Shown: piece after piece, positions 16,603-25,484 of the stretch | Layout: each line of letters begins with the position of its first letter | Position numbering within the stretch: position 1 is the stretch's first letter | Source of the DNA: Segatella copri | Lineage (GTDB): Bacteria > Bacteroidota > Bacteroidia > Bacteroidales > Bacteroidaceae | Direction of reading: 5' to 3' | Assembly: GCF_009494395.1 (NCBI RefSeq) | Contig: NZ_VZCB01000006.1 | Coordinates: forward strand, 1-58,869 | DNA: 58,869 nucleotides | The notes under the pieces: model-generated | What the model was told of the DNA's origin: nothing | The model's input: only the letters and a program-made list of their open reading frames with translations | Databases searched by the model: none | Program-made: the position numbers and the translations under genes

Positions 16603-17937
16603 ATGAGTATGAAGATATTAGCAACCAGCGACTGGCACCTGGGCAACCTGTTTCACGGCAACGACCGTCTGCCGGAACACAAGCATTTCCTGAAATGGCT
16701 CCTGGAACAAATCGCTGAACAAAAGCCCGATGCTCTCCTCATCGCAGGAGACATCTTTGATAACGGAAATCCATCGGCAGCGGCACAAACCGTTTATTAC
16801 GAGTTTCTTGCCGATGCTACCCAACTGTGCCCCAACATGCAGGTCATCATCACGGCAGGCAATCACGATTCCGCCAGCCGACTGGAAGCTCCCCGTCCGC
16901 TCCTCACCCGATACCACGTGGAAATAAGAGGAAACGTAAGGAAAATCTGGCAGCAGGGAGAAAGCGGGGACGATGATAAAACCGGCGGACATTGGCTCTA
17001 TTCCTTCGATGACCTCATCATCCCAGTAACCAACAAGGAAGGAGAAGAAGTAATCATCCTCGCCGTACCTTTCCTAAGGAGCGATGTGGTGCAGAACGCC
17101 AGTTACTCGCAGGGAGTCAACGACTTTCTGAGAGAACTGACGGCTGAGGCTCGAAAGAAATACCCGGGCAGGAAGTGCATCATGATGGCACACATGTACG
17201 CCAAGGGTTCGGATATCGCCAAAAAGGATGCGAGCGAGAAAATCATCATCGGCGGACAGGAGGAAGTGGACCTGGAAGGATGGAACGACCATCCCGACTA
17301 TATGACTTGCGGACACATCCACAAACGGCAACATATCTTGAACACCGACTGGGCAAGATATACGGGAAGTATCCTCCCGATGTCGTTTGCCGAGAAAGAC
17401 TATACCCACGGCATCGACCTCATCACCATCGGATGTGACGAGGAAGGAAAGAAGGAACATGGAGAGGATGAAGGAAAGGAAACCGGCAAGAGCAAGGAAT
17501 GGAAAGTAGATTTTCTGGAATACAAGCCTCAGCACGCCCTCCGCATCCTGCCCGAAGATGAGGAAGAGCTGACCTTCAAGAAATGGCAGAAGCTCATCAA
17601 TTCTGAACTCTCGGAGAGAACAGACGGCGAACTGAGCGACCACTTCGACTACGTGATGCTGAAGGTGAAACAGGAGAAACTGAACAGCGATGACATCAAG
17701 GAACTGGAGAAACTCGTCAACGAAAAGGATGCCGTGCTCTGCAAAATCCAGCGCATCATCCCGCAACTGGACCTCTCCACCATCCAGGGTTCCCAGCACA
17801 TCACCAGCATAGAAGACATCATCAACCGTCCTCCGCTCGATACGCTGAAGGAAGCCTTCGCCATCAGACACAACGCTCCGATGAACGAAAGACAGGAGAA
17901 AATGTTATCCGATTTATTAACGACATCATCATTATGA
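16603..17937 (+). CDS. sbcD: Exonuclease SbcCD, nuclease subunit D
   Basis: 444 residues, an Mre11-type metallophosphoesterase. The phosphoesterase motifs are visible: ATSDWHLGN (start), AGDIFDNG (~50), TAGNHDS (~87), AHMYAKGSD and GHIHKRQ. The C-terminal ~150 residues form the capping and SbcC-binding region with charged insertions (EDEGKETGKSKEWK). With SbcC it opens and trims hairpins and DNA ends in the cytoplasm. A start two codons later (MKI) is possible. The stop overlaps the sbcC start by four bases (ATGA), indicating translational coupling. Confidence 0.95.
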   Translation: MSMKILATSDWHLGNLFHGNDRLPEHKHFLKWLLEQIAEQKPDALLIAGDIFDNGNPSAAAQTVYYEFLADATQLCPNMQVIITAGNHDSASRLEAPRPLLTRYHVEIRGNVRKIWQQGESGDDDKTGGHWLYSFDDLIIPVTNKEGEEVIILAVPFLRSDVVQNASYSQGVNDFLRELTAEARKKYPGRKCIMMAHMYAKGSDIAKKDASEKIIIGGQEEVDLEGWNDHPDYMTCGHIHKRQHILNTDWARYTGSILPMSFAEKDYTHGIDLITIGCDEEGKKEHGEDEGKETGKSKEWKVDFLEYKPQHALRILPEDEEELTFKKWQKLINSELSERTDGELSDHFDYVMLKVKQEKLNSDDIKELEKLVNEKDAVLCKIQRIIPQLDLSTIQGSQHITSIEDIINRPPLDTLKEAFAIRHNAPMNERQEKMLSDLLTTSSL

Positions 17938-20900
17938 AATTCCTACAACTCGAAATACTCAACCTCGCTTCGCTTGACAAACAGGGAGGCGAGGTCATCA
18001 ACTTTGAAGAAGGTGCCTTAGGCGAGAGTACCATCTTCAGCATCGTAGGTCCGACGGGAAGTGGCAAGTCTACCCTACTCGATGCTATCTGTCTGGCTCT
18101 CTACAACCGCGCCCCTCGCTATCCCAGAAAGAAAGGAGACAAGAACCAGAACATCGAGATTTTCGGAGCTGCCGATGCCAGCGAAAGTAACCGACTGGCT
18201 CCTACCGACAGCCGAAACATCCTGACCCGTGGCAAGAAGGAAGGCTACAGCAAACTCACCTTCCTTGCCAACAACGGCAGCATCTACCGCGCAGAATGGC
18301 ACGTCAGATTCCAGAGAGTGCGCTACGAGAACGCCAAGACTGCGCTTTATAAAATCACGAGAAAGGGAGAAGAGATAACGGAGGAAGCTGCCGACTGGAA
18401 CGAGCTGCCGAACATCATCGGACTCGACTACGACCAGTTTCTCCGCACCGTGCTCATCGCCCAAGGCTCGTTTGCCAACTTCCTGACGGCAAAGGAAAAC
18501 GAACGGTATGAACTCCTGGAAAAACTCATCGGATGCGAGGAAACTTATACGAACATCGCTACTGAAATCAAGAAGGCGAAAGACCAGGCGACGGATGACT
18601 ACAACCAGATGGCAGCATCGGTGGAAGCCGTAAAACAGAACCTGCTGAACGATGAAGAACTCGCCCAACTGCAGGAGGAAATCGCCCGGTTGGAAAAAGC
18701 TGAGAAGGAACTCGACAGCCAGTTGCAAGCCATCTCGAAAGAACTGCAATGGTTTGAGGAAAACGATAAGCAAATCAAGCAAATCGCTATCTGCCAGACT
18801 GATATGAAGCAAGCAGCAGATGCTATTAAAGCGATGCAAACCCAGATTCTCCGTCTGCAGTTGCACGATGAAGTACAGCCTGCCGTCAACCTGCTGCAGG
18901 AAGTAGAGCGACAGACGCAAAGCATCCACGAGCAGGAAGAAAACATCCTGAAAGCGGAAGGAAATATCAAAAGTCAAGAGTCTGCCATCAGCGAAAGCGA
19001 GAAAACTCTCGCCAGTCTGAAGGAAGCAGTAAGCAAGGCACAGGAACAGCTGGAAAAGGCGCTGCCGGTCATCGCTGAAGCAAGAGCGCTGAAAACAAAA
19101 ATAGAAGCGGCTATGCCGAATCTGACTGAAAAGAAAGAGGCATTGGAGTTGGCCCAGAAAGAGAATCAATCTGCCCTGAAAGACGTGGAGGAAAACGCCC
19201 GAAACATCAAAAAATGGGAAGCTGAAACGGAGAAAGCGAACCTTGCCCTCAAAGCGACAAAGGAAGAGATTGCCAAGCAGAAACAGGTTCTGCACGAAGC
19301 GACGCAAGCCGCAGAACATGCTTGGGAGACGGAAAGAAACAAGACTGCCGGACAGAACATAGAGGAACTGCAGAACAGCAAGACTGTAGCCGACAGGAAA
19401 CTGCAGGATGTCCAGCAAGCCATCAAGGTTGTGGCTCATCTCGATGCTGCCACAACAGAAAAGCAGAAGAATGAGGAGCGCATCCTGGTCTTGGGCAAGA
19501 GAAATGCTGAGATAGATGCAGCCCTGGGCAAGTTGACCATCGAGGCTCTGACCCAAGAGACCCTGACGCTGAGAAATGCCTATACCCTCATGGTGAGTGA
19601 GAAATGGGAGATTCATCGTGCCAACCTGACCGAAGGCAAACCTTGTCCGCTCTGCGGCAGCACGACCCATCCTTATCATACCGACAACAGACAGTTTGAG
19701 GAAGCCACTACGGAACTCTCTTTACTTCTGAAAGCCAAGGAGAATCTGCTGAAGCTGCAGCAGAAAGAGGAGAAGGATCTTTCCGGCGAGAGAAAACAGA
19801 ACGATGGCGAAGTACAGACGCTCCAGAAACAACAGGAAAAGCTCTCGGGTGAAATCGCAACTTACGAAGAGGATTGGAAGGCGCTCATCACCCAGTATCC
19901 AAAGATTCCGAAGGCAGAGGCAGAACTGAAATCGCTCTTGCCTATCTATGAAAACAAGGCGAAAGATGCGAGCAGCAAACTGAGCCTCTTTAACAAGATT
20001 CAGAAAGAGATAGAACGGCTGACCCAACTCAAGGATAAGGCTGTAAAGGATGAAGCTGCGTATGAAAGCAAGGCTTCTACTATACAGAACAAAGCCCAAG
20101 AAAGCACTTCAACCTGCACCACAAAACTAGCTGAGCAGAAAGCACTTACCATCAACCTCATCTCACAGCAGAAGAGTAAGGAGGAGGCTTACGAGAAAGC
20201 CCTTCAGACATGGAATAGCGCCAAGAAGGAAATGGAGGAATGGCAGGAGAAATATAAGCAGATTCTGAATGGAGAAGAACCAGATGCGGCTGAACAAAGA
20301 CTGACAGCAGCAAAGGATGAGGCTACGAAAGCAGCAGATACTCAGAACGAGAATATCAACAAACTGAAGGCGGAACTCGCCAACAGTAAAGGTTCGCATC
20401 AAACCATGCTGTCTCAGAACAAGACGATGAAAGAGAATCTGCAAGAGAAGGAAAAGGAACTCGACCTTTGGATTGAGGAATATAACAAGCAGCTTGAAGA
20501 AAAGAGCATCGAAGGAAAAGACTCAGAAGAGGAAGGCATCGAGGAAAGAAGTATCGAACCAAGCCTTATCGACCGAAACACCATCCGAGAGATGCTTCAC
20601 TCTGCCGAAGACTGGAACGCTATCCGACGGGAAAAGGACGAAAAGGAGAAAGCCGTGGCTTCAACTACCGCCCTTTACCAGAGTGCAGAAAAGGCGCATC
20701 AGCAGCATTTGGAACATCAGCCTGCCCAAACCCGTGATGCTCTCCTAGCCATTCAGCAGGAGTATCAGGAAAGAAGCCAGCGCAACGAACTGATTGCTGC
20801 CAACGCCAGGATGCAGAACCATCAGGAAGCCGTGAAGCAGTTGGGTGACAAGGCTGAGGCTCTGAAGCTCGTAACGCAGGAAAAGGACGACTGGACAGCC

Positions 20901-21389
20901 ATCACGGATGCCATCGGAGCAGACGGCAAGACGCTGCGCAAGATAGCCCAATGCTATACGCTCAGTTTCCTGATAGCGCACGCCAACCAGGAAATCAGAA
21001 AGTTCAACAGCCGTTACGAACTGCAGCAGGTAAAGCATTCGCTGGGCATCCGAGTCATCGACCACGACCGTGCCGACGATATCCGAGACACCACTTCCCT
21101 ATCAGGTGGCGAAACCTTCATCGTGAGTCTCGGTCTCGCCTTGGGCTTGTCGGCATTGTCCTCCCGTAACATCTCCTTCGAGAACCTGTTCATCGACGAA
21201 GGCTTCGGAACCCTCGACCCCGATACCCTAGCCACCGTCATCGATTCCCTCGCCATGCTGCAAAGTTCGCAAGGCAAGAAGGTGGGCGTCATCAGTCATA
21301 CCGACACAATGAGCGAGCGCATCACCACCCAGATAAGGATTATCAAGAATGGCAACTCCGGCAGCAGCCATATCGAGATCTATCCGTAA
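17934..21389 (+). CDS. sbcC: Exonuclease SbcCD, ATPase subunit C
   Basis: 1151 residues, an SMC/Rad50-type ATPase. Walker A GPTGSGKSTLLDAI lies near residue 38, two long coiled-coil arms (~190-530 and ~620-1000) flank the zinc hook CPLCGS at ~570, the ABC signature LSGGETF is near 1056 and Walker B NLFIDEGFGTLD follows. The arms tether DNA ends while SbcD cuts. Length is in the normal range. The Lys/Glu-rich coiled coil gives long spurious open frames on the opposite strand. Confidence 0.95.
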   Translation: MKFLQLEILNLASLDKQGGEVINFEEGALGESTIFSIVGPTGSGKSTLLDAICLALYNRAPRYPRKKGDKNQNIEIFGAADASESNRLAPTDSRNILTRGKKEGYSKLTFLANNGSIYRAEWHVRFQRVRYENAKTALYKITRKGEEITEEAADWNELPNIIGLDYDQFLRTVLIAQGSFANFLTAKENERYELLEKLIGCEETYTNIATEIKKAKDQATDDYNQMAASVEAVKQNLLNDEELAQLQEEIARLEKAEKELDSQLQAISKELQWFEENDKQIKQIAICQTDMKQAADAIKAMQTQILRLQLHDEVQPAVNLLQEVERQTQSIHEQEENILKAEGNIKSQESAISESEKTLASLKEAVSKAQEQLEKALPVIAEARALKTKIEAAMPNLTEKKEALELAQKENQSALKDVEENARNIKKWEAETEKANLALKATKEEIAKQKQVLHEATQAAEHAWETERNKTAGQNIEELQNSKTVADRKLQDVQQAIKVVAHLDAATTEKQKNEERILVLGKRNAEIDAALGKLTIEALTQETLTLRNAYTLMVSEKWEIHRANLTEGKPCPLCGSTTHPYHTDNRQFEEATTELSLLLKAKENLLKLQQKEEKDLSGERKQNDGEVQTLQKQQEKLSGEIATYEEDWKALITQYPKIPKAEAELKSLLPIYENKAKDASSKLSLFNKIQKEIERLTQLKDKAVKDEAAYESKASTIQNKAQESTSTCTTKLAEQKALTINLISQQKSKEEAYEKALQTWNSAKKEMEEWQEKYKQILNGEEPDAAEQRLTAAKDEATKAADTQNENINKLKAELANSKGSHQTMLSQNKTMKENLQEKEKELDLWIEEYNKQLEEKSIEGKDSEEEGIEERSIEPSLIDRNTIREMLHSAEDWNAIRREKDEKEKAVASTTALYQSAEKAHQQHLEHQPAQTRDALLAIQQEYQERSQRNELIAANARMQNHQEAVKQLGDKAEALKLVTQEKDDWTAITDAIGADGKTLRKIAQCYTLSFLIAHANQEIRKFNSRYELQQVKHSLGIRVIDHDRADDIRDTTSLSGGETFIVSLGLALGLSALSSRNISFENLFIDEGFGTLDPDTLATVIDSLAMLQSSQGKKVGVISHTDTMSERITTQIRIIKNGNSGSSHIEIYP

Positions 21390-21391
21390 TT

Positions 21392-21410
21392 ACACCTTAT
21401 TATATATAGG
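21392..21410. repeat. 13-base intergenic motif, copy 2
   Basis: ACACCTTATTATATATAGG, two bases after the sbcC stop; same orientation as the copy at 11113. Confidence 0.7.
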
Positions 21411-21432
21411 AAACACAACCTTATTCATCATA

Positions 21433-21524
21433 CATACCATACGTTTGGCAGTCTTATACCAAATGTATGGTATGTTCTTTACACCCTGTATGGTAGTCTT
21501 TTTACACCCCATGTGGTATTGCCC
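21433..21524. repeat. Hairpin plus tandem repeats before the truncated cysN
   Basis: CATACCATACGTTTGG (21433) and CCAAATGTATGGTATG (to 21474) form a 16-base stem with two mismatches. From 21464, a unit of 23-24 bases, TGTATGGTA...TTTACACCC, occurs twice, with a partial third unit to 21524. It may be an operator region or a rearrangement scar. Confidence 0.65.
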
Positions 21525-21549
21525 AAGTGGGGAAATCGCAGTACCTTTG
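21519..21549 (+). promoter_or_regulatory. Promoter overlapping the truncated cysN frame
   Basis: TTG (21519-21521), 20 bases, TACCTTTG (21542-21549). The -7 box lies after the first possible GTG start (21527), so that start would not be in the transcript. Confidence 0.55.
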
Positions 21550-22618
21550 CACCCAGAAAAGCGAACAGGGCATCACCATCGATGTGGCTTACCGCTATTT
21601 TGCTACACCGAAACGCAAGTTTATCATCGCCGATACTCCGGGACATATTCAGTATACCCGCAACATGGTGACGGGTGCCAGCACTGCCGACCTGAGCATC
21701 ATTCTGATTGATGCACGTCATGGCGTACTGGAGCAGACCGTTCGCCACAGTTATATTTCTTCATTGCTCGGCATACCACATATCCTGGTGGCTATCAACA
21801 AGATGGACCTGGTTGATTTCAGTAAAGATGTATACGACAAGATTGTTGCCGACTACAAGAAGATGTCGGAGGCATTGGATATCAAGAACGTGGTGTTTAT
21901 CCCTATCAGCGCCAAGGATGGCGACAACGTGGTGAACAAGAGCGATAAGACTCCTTGGTATGATGGACCTACTCTGCTGAACTATCTGGAGACCGTTCCG
22001 GTAGGTCATAAGACGGTGAGCGATTTCTTCCGTTTCCCTGTACAGTATGTGATTCGTCCTATCAGCAGCCAGTTCCCAGACTACCGTGGTTATGCGGGCA
22101 GAGTAAGCGGCGGCATCATCCGTCCGGGCGACAAGATAAGAGTATTGCCATCGGGCACGGAGAGCACCGTGAAGAGCATCGACTTCGTAGAGGAGCACCT
22201 GGAGGAGGCATATGCCCCAATGAGCGTTACCCTGACGCTGAACGATGATATCGACATTTCGCGTGGCGATACCCTCGTGAAGGCAGATGAGAAGCAGCCT
22301 AGCATCGAACAGGACATCACGCTGGATGTCTGCTGGTTCAATGAGCGCCCTGCTGCCGTAAGAAACAAATACGTAATCCGTCAGGCAACCTTCGAAACCC
22401 AGGGTTTGATTCGCAGCATCAACTATCGCCGCAATATCAACACGCTGGAGAAGGAAGAGGGTGTATCGGAATTGAAGATGAACGATATTGCCGAAATCAC
22501 CATCCACACCGCCAACCCATTGGTATTCGATAAATATACGGAGAATAAGGTAACAGGCAGCCTCATCTTCATCGATCCTGATACCAACGAGACTGTGGGA
22601 GCGGGACTTATTAAGTGA
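21527..22618 (+). pseudogene. cysN: Sulfate adenylyltransferase large subunit (CysN), N-terminally truncated
   Basis: Homology begins at EQGITIDVAYRYFATPKRKF and runs to the normal C-terminus (363 codons against about 475). DTPGH (G3) and NKMD (G4) and both later beta-barrel domains are present, but the first ~100 residues with the P-loop GSVDDGKST (G1) are absent. Without G1 the protein cannot bind GTP normally. The only upstream in-frame start is GTG 21527, which lies before the -7 box; the next in-frame Met is within MVTGASTADLS. The partner cysD is missing too. A deletion probably removed cysD and the head of cysN; the body is otherwise intact, so the event looks recent. Confidence 0.8.
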
Positions 22619-22643
22619 AGATTCGGCACGGAGTTTTAAATTA

Positions 22644-22732
22644 GGCACGGATTACACGGATTACACGGAAAATTTATGATTTCGTTGTTTGAGGTGAAAA
22701 GAAAAATCCGTGTAATCCGTGTAATCCGTGCC
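22644..22732. repeat. Perfect 26-base inverted repeat between cysN remnant and cysH
   Basis: Arms at 22644-22669 and 22707-22732 are exact reverse complements, each made of GGCACGGATT plus two ACACGGATT-like units, with a 37-base loop. No transposase is nearby. It may act as a processing or termination hairpin. Confidence 0.85.
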
Positions 22733-22746
22733 AAAAGAAATATATT

Positions 22747-23487
22747 ATGAACAAGGTACAAGACATTGAAGAACAAGAGAAGCTCAAGTCTCTCGTTCCG
22801 GAACTCAATAAGAAATTCAGCGATGCGCCTGCCGAGGATATTGTCGGTTATTTCCTTCAGGCATTCAAAGGGCGCATCGCTCTTTCTTCTTCCCTCAGCA
22901 TCGAGGACCAGACGCTTACCGACATCATCGTGAAGACGGATAAATCTGCCCGCATCTTCACCCTCGATACAGGTCGCCTCTTCCCGGAGACCTACCAGTT
23001 GATCGACAAGACAAACATGACCTACGGCATCAACCTGGAAGTGTTCTTCCCTAACTATGAGGCGGTGCAGCAGATGGTGAAGGAAGAGGGCATCAACCTC
23101 TTCTATAATTCGATAGAAAGCCGACACCGCTGCTGCCAGGTAAGAAAGCTGGAACCGCTGAAGCGGGCGATGCAGGGACTCGACGTATGGATCTGCGGAT
23201 TGAGAAAGCAGCAGAGCGTAACCCGCAAGGATATGCAGGTAGTGGAATGGGACGACATTCATAACCTGATTAAGGTGAACCCGCTCATCAACTGGAGCGA
23301 AGAGGATGTGGAGCAGTATGTAAAGAAGCACCATGTTCCTTATAACAAGCTGCAGGACAAGGGCTATCCAAGCATCGGCTGCCAACCTTGTACAAGGGCC
23401 ATCAAGCCTGGCGAGGATATCCGAGCCGGAAGATGGTGGTGGGAATCGCCGGAACATCGCGAATGCGGACTGCATCAGAGAAGCTAG
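22747..23487 (+). CDS. cysH: Phosphoadenylyl/adenylyl-sulfate reductase
   Basis: 246 residues. It has the PP-loop start SSSLSIEDQTLTDIIV, FTLDTGRLFPETYQL, and the paired-Cys motifs RCCQVRK and GCQPC, which ligate a [4Fe-4S] cluster, and the catalytic ECGLH near the C-terminus. The cluster motif marks the APS-type branch of the family. The enzyme reduces (P)APS to sulfite with thioredoxin in assimilatory sulfate reduction. Upstream cysN is broken and no cysD, cysC or sulfite reductase gene is present, so its pathway here may be incomplete unless supplied elsewhere. Confidence 0.9.
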   Translation: MNKVQDIEEQEKLKSLVPELNKKFSDAPAEDIVGYFLQAFKGRIALSSSLSIEDQTLTDIIVKTDKSARIFTLDTGRLFPETYQLIDKTNMTYGINLEVFFPNYEAVQQMVKEEGINLFYNSIESRHRCCQVRKLEPLKRAMQGLDVWICGLRKQQSVTRKDMQVVEWDDIHNLIKVNPLINWSEEDVEQYVKKHHVPYNKLQDKGYPSIGCQPCTRAIKPGEDIRAGRWWWESPEHRECGLHQRS

Positions 23488-23513
23488 GAGTTAAGTTAAG
23501 TGCAGAGTGAAGA

Positions 23514-23608
23514 ACGAAGAGTGAAGAATTCAATTGCTGATGCTAATCATAAAGTTCAAAGTTCCAAGCTCAAAGTTCAAAGTTCAAAGTGAAGAGTGAA
23601 GAATTCAA
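23514..23608. repeat. Short direct repeats after cysH
   Basis: GAAGAGTGAAGAATTCAA occurs at 23514 and 23591, and AGTTCAAAGTTC-type units occur four times between 23551 and 23590. Low-complexity intergenic repeat; a similar tract is at ~42281-42310. Confidence 0.6.
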
Positions 23609-23624
23609 ATGTTTTAGGAAGGGA

Positions 23625-23708
23625 ATGAGCATGAAGAATTTAATCATCAACATTTTAGAGGCAGCGGCTTTCCTGCTGCTGGGATTGGGCGTTAGCCTGT
23701 TCGGATAA
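23625..23708 (+). CDS. Possible 27-residue membrane peptide
   Basis: MSMKNLIINILEAAAFLLLG then LGVSLFG: a short start, one hydrophobic segment and a stop just before repeat element C. It could be a real small membrane protein in the cysH-pstC interval. There is no family evidence and no clear promoter, so I rate it low. Confidence 0.3.
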   Translation: MSMKNLIINILEAAAFLLLGLGVSLFG

Positions 23709-23710
23709 AG

Positions 23711-23788
23711 CGGATTGCAAATCCGCAAATAAAGAGGTTGGGACATTTTTAAACGACGGATTACAAATCCGTCGGAACGCCTAACGGG
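23711..23788 (+). repeat. Interspersed element C, copy 1 (before pstC)
   Basis: Two hairpins (CGGATTGCAAATCCG and GACGGATTACAAATCCGTC) joined by a spacer with GGACATTTTT and closed by GGAACGCCTAACGG. It aligns with 24697-24773 in the same orientation. Confidence 0.75.
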
Positions 23789-23806
23789 ATAAAAAATAAT
23801 ACGAGT

Positions 23807-24688
23807 ATGGATTATAGAATAGCAAAGGATAAGATAGCAGGACAGGTGATGTTTCTCTTGACCATCGCCTCCATATTCCTGGTAATCATCATGGCGGTGG
23901 GACTGTTTATCAAGTCGGAGCCGATATTGAGCCAATATAATCTGTGGGAACTCCTCACGGAGAGCAACTGGCGACCGATGGAAGGCAAGTTCGGATTTCT
24001 TCCTTTCCTCGCCGGCACCTTCTGGTGTACGGCACTCGCCATTCTCATCGCCCTCCCCATCTCCCTGCTCATGACCATCTATCTCACGGAATACGCCCAC
24101 CGCAGCATCCGGAAATACGTGTATCCCCTGCTCGATATCCTTGCTGGACTGCCCTCCGTCATCTATGGCGTCTGGGGCAGCCTGCTCATCGTACCTTGGG
24201 TTTCGAAACACGTTGCTCCCCTCTTCGTGGAGTTTTCTTCGGGCTATACGGTTCTAGCAGGTGGCATCGTATTGAGCGTGATGATTATCCCGCTTCTGGT
24301 GAGCCTGTTTATGGAGATATTCGATAACATATCAACAGATTTGAGAGAAGCTTCGCTCTCGCTGGGCGCCACACAATGGCAAACCATCAAGCATGTTGTG
24401 CTGAGGAAGGCACGACCGGGAATGATTGCAGCCATCGTTCTGGCGTTGAGCAGAACGCTGGGTGAAACGATAGCTGTACTGATGGTGTGCGGAAACCTCG
24501 CCATCGTACCGGGCAGCGTGCTCGATGCCTGCTATCCGATACCGGCACTCATCGCAAATAATTATGGTGAAATGCTTTCGGTTCCACTTTATGACAGCGC
24601 CCTGATGTTTGCCGCCTTCCTGCTGTTTTTCGTGGTCGTTATTTTGAATCTCGGGTCAAGAATCGTATTGAAATCGATAAAAGGATAA
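23807..24688 (+). CDS. pstC: Phosphate ABC transporter permease PstC-like, orphan
   Basis: 293 residues with about six membrane helices. PMEGKFGFLPFLAGTFWCTA, LAGLPSVIYGVWG and the EAA-loop region LGATQWQTIKHVVLRKARPG match PstC, the permease that pairs with PstA to carry phosphate. No pstS, pstA, pstB or phoU gene follows; instead a copy of element C comes 8 bases after the stop. Either the rest of the operon has been lost or it lies elsewhere. A sulfate or molybdate permease is less likely given the PstC-like loops. Confidence 0.8.
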   Translation: MDYRIAKDKIAGQVMFLLTIASIFLVIIMAVGLFIKSEPILSQYNLWELLTESNWRPMEGKFGFLPFLAGTFWCTALAILIALPISLLMTIYLTEYAHRSIRKYVYPLLDILAGLPSVIYGVWGSLLIVPWVSKHVAPLFVEFSSGYTVLAGGIVLSVMIIPLLVSLFMEIFDNISTDLREASLSLGATQWQTIKHVVLRKARPGMIAAIVLALSRTLGETIAVLMVCGNLAIVPGSVLDACYPIPALIANNYGEMLSVPLYDSALMFAAFLLFFVVVILNLGSRIVLKSIKG

Positions 24689-24696
24689 AGAATAGA

Positions 24697-24773
24697 GGGA
24701 TTACAAATCCCCCGGTTTTAAGTGGTCGAACATTTTTTCCTGCGGATTTCAAATCCGCAGGGACGCCTAACGG
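24697..24773 (+). repeat. Interspersed element C, copy 2 (after pstC)
   Basis: Same order as copy 1: GGGATTACAAATCCC, spacer with GAACATTTTTT, GCGGATTTCAAATCCGC, GGGACGCCTAACGG. With copy 1 it brackets pstC as direct repeats. Confidence 0.75.
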
Positions 24774-24876
24774 AAGACTTCACTTAATATTACTAATTAT
24801 GAAATACTTGGAAGAAAGGCGGCAGATACATTATGGCTCATTTCTCTAAAAACAAGGTATAAACAGAAATCTAAAC

Positions 24877-24949
24877 AAGGCTCTTCTGGAGTTGGTTTAA
24901 GGCTTAGATAAACGTTACGTAAGACTTAAACCAACTCCAAAAGAGCCTT
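24877..24949. repeat. Long hairpin in the pstC-panD interval
   Basis: AAGGCTCTTCTGGAGTTGGT and its partner (24925-24949) form a ~25-base stem with one mismatch around a 23-base loop; a shorter degenerate copy (CAACTCCGAAAGAGACTTAA) follows. No gene is visible in 24689-25080. Confidence 0.7.
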
Positions 24950-24977
24950 AAAGCAACTCCGAAAGAGACTTAAAGCA

Positions 24978-25021
24978 AATATGCGTTCCTACGGATTCAT
25001 CTATCCACAGGAACGCATATT
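24978..25021. terminator. Hairpin downstream of panD (minus) and pstC (plus)
   Basis: AATATGCGTTCCT and AGGAACGCATATT form a perfect 13-base stem with an 18-base loop. The T-run is weak, so termination is only likely. Confidence 0.5.
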
Positions 25022-25080
25022 CATTTCTCATCATAGGAGATAACCAATCATTATACGATACTATATCATCCATACGATAT

Positions 25081-25425
25081 TTAAACCTTGTTTCCCTCTT
25101 TTGGGAAAACCACGGTAGGCTTGAAGGTCTTAGCCTCCTCAAAGTCCATCAGGGCATAAGCGATGATGATAACGGTATCGCCCACCTGCACCTTGCGGGC
25201 TGCAGCACCGTTCAGGCAGATACAACCGCTGCCACGCTCACCCTTGATAATATAGGTCTCCAAGCGCTCACCATTGTTGTTGTCTACAATCTGAACCTTC
25301 TCGCCTGCTATCAGATTAGCAGCGTCCATCAGATCCTCATCGATGGTGATGCTGCCCATATAATTCAGGTTAGCCTCAGTTACGGTCACACAATGGAGCT
25401 TACTCTTCAATACTTCTATCTGCAT
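25081..25425 (-). CDS. panD: Aspartate 1-decarboxylase
   Basis: 114 residues, the normal size. The self-cleavage site lies in [10 protein letters not shown] at Gly24-Ser25; Ser25 becomes the pyruvoyl cofactor. [20 protein letters not shown] is the conserved C-terminal barrel. It makes beta-alanine from aspartate for pantothenate and coenzyme A. It follows panC by 59 bases on the same strand, forming a panC-panD operon. Confidence 0.96.
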   Translation of the reverse strand: MQIEVLKSKLHCVTVTEANLNYMGSITIDEDLMDAANLIAGEKVQIVDNNNGERLETYIIKGERGSGCICLNGAAARKVQVGDTVIIIAYALMDFEEAKTFKPTVVFPKEGNKV

Positions 25426-25484
25426 TGTTCTGTTATTACTTGATCTATTACGGATTAAACTTAATAAAGAAATCTATCGAGGAA

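Noticed and set aside
18075..19679. 534-codon open frame on the minus strand
   Set aside because: It is antisense to the sbcC coiled coil; Lys/Glu-rich coding gives stop-free Phe/Leu-rich antisense frames. No family features.
22644..22732. Insertion sequence ends
   Set aside because: The loop is only 37 bases and no transposase is present.
24799..24849. Short frame MKYLEERRQIHYGSFL as a remnant of pstA
   Set aside because: Only 16 codons with no recognisable transporter segment; too short to support.
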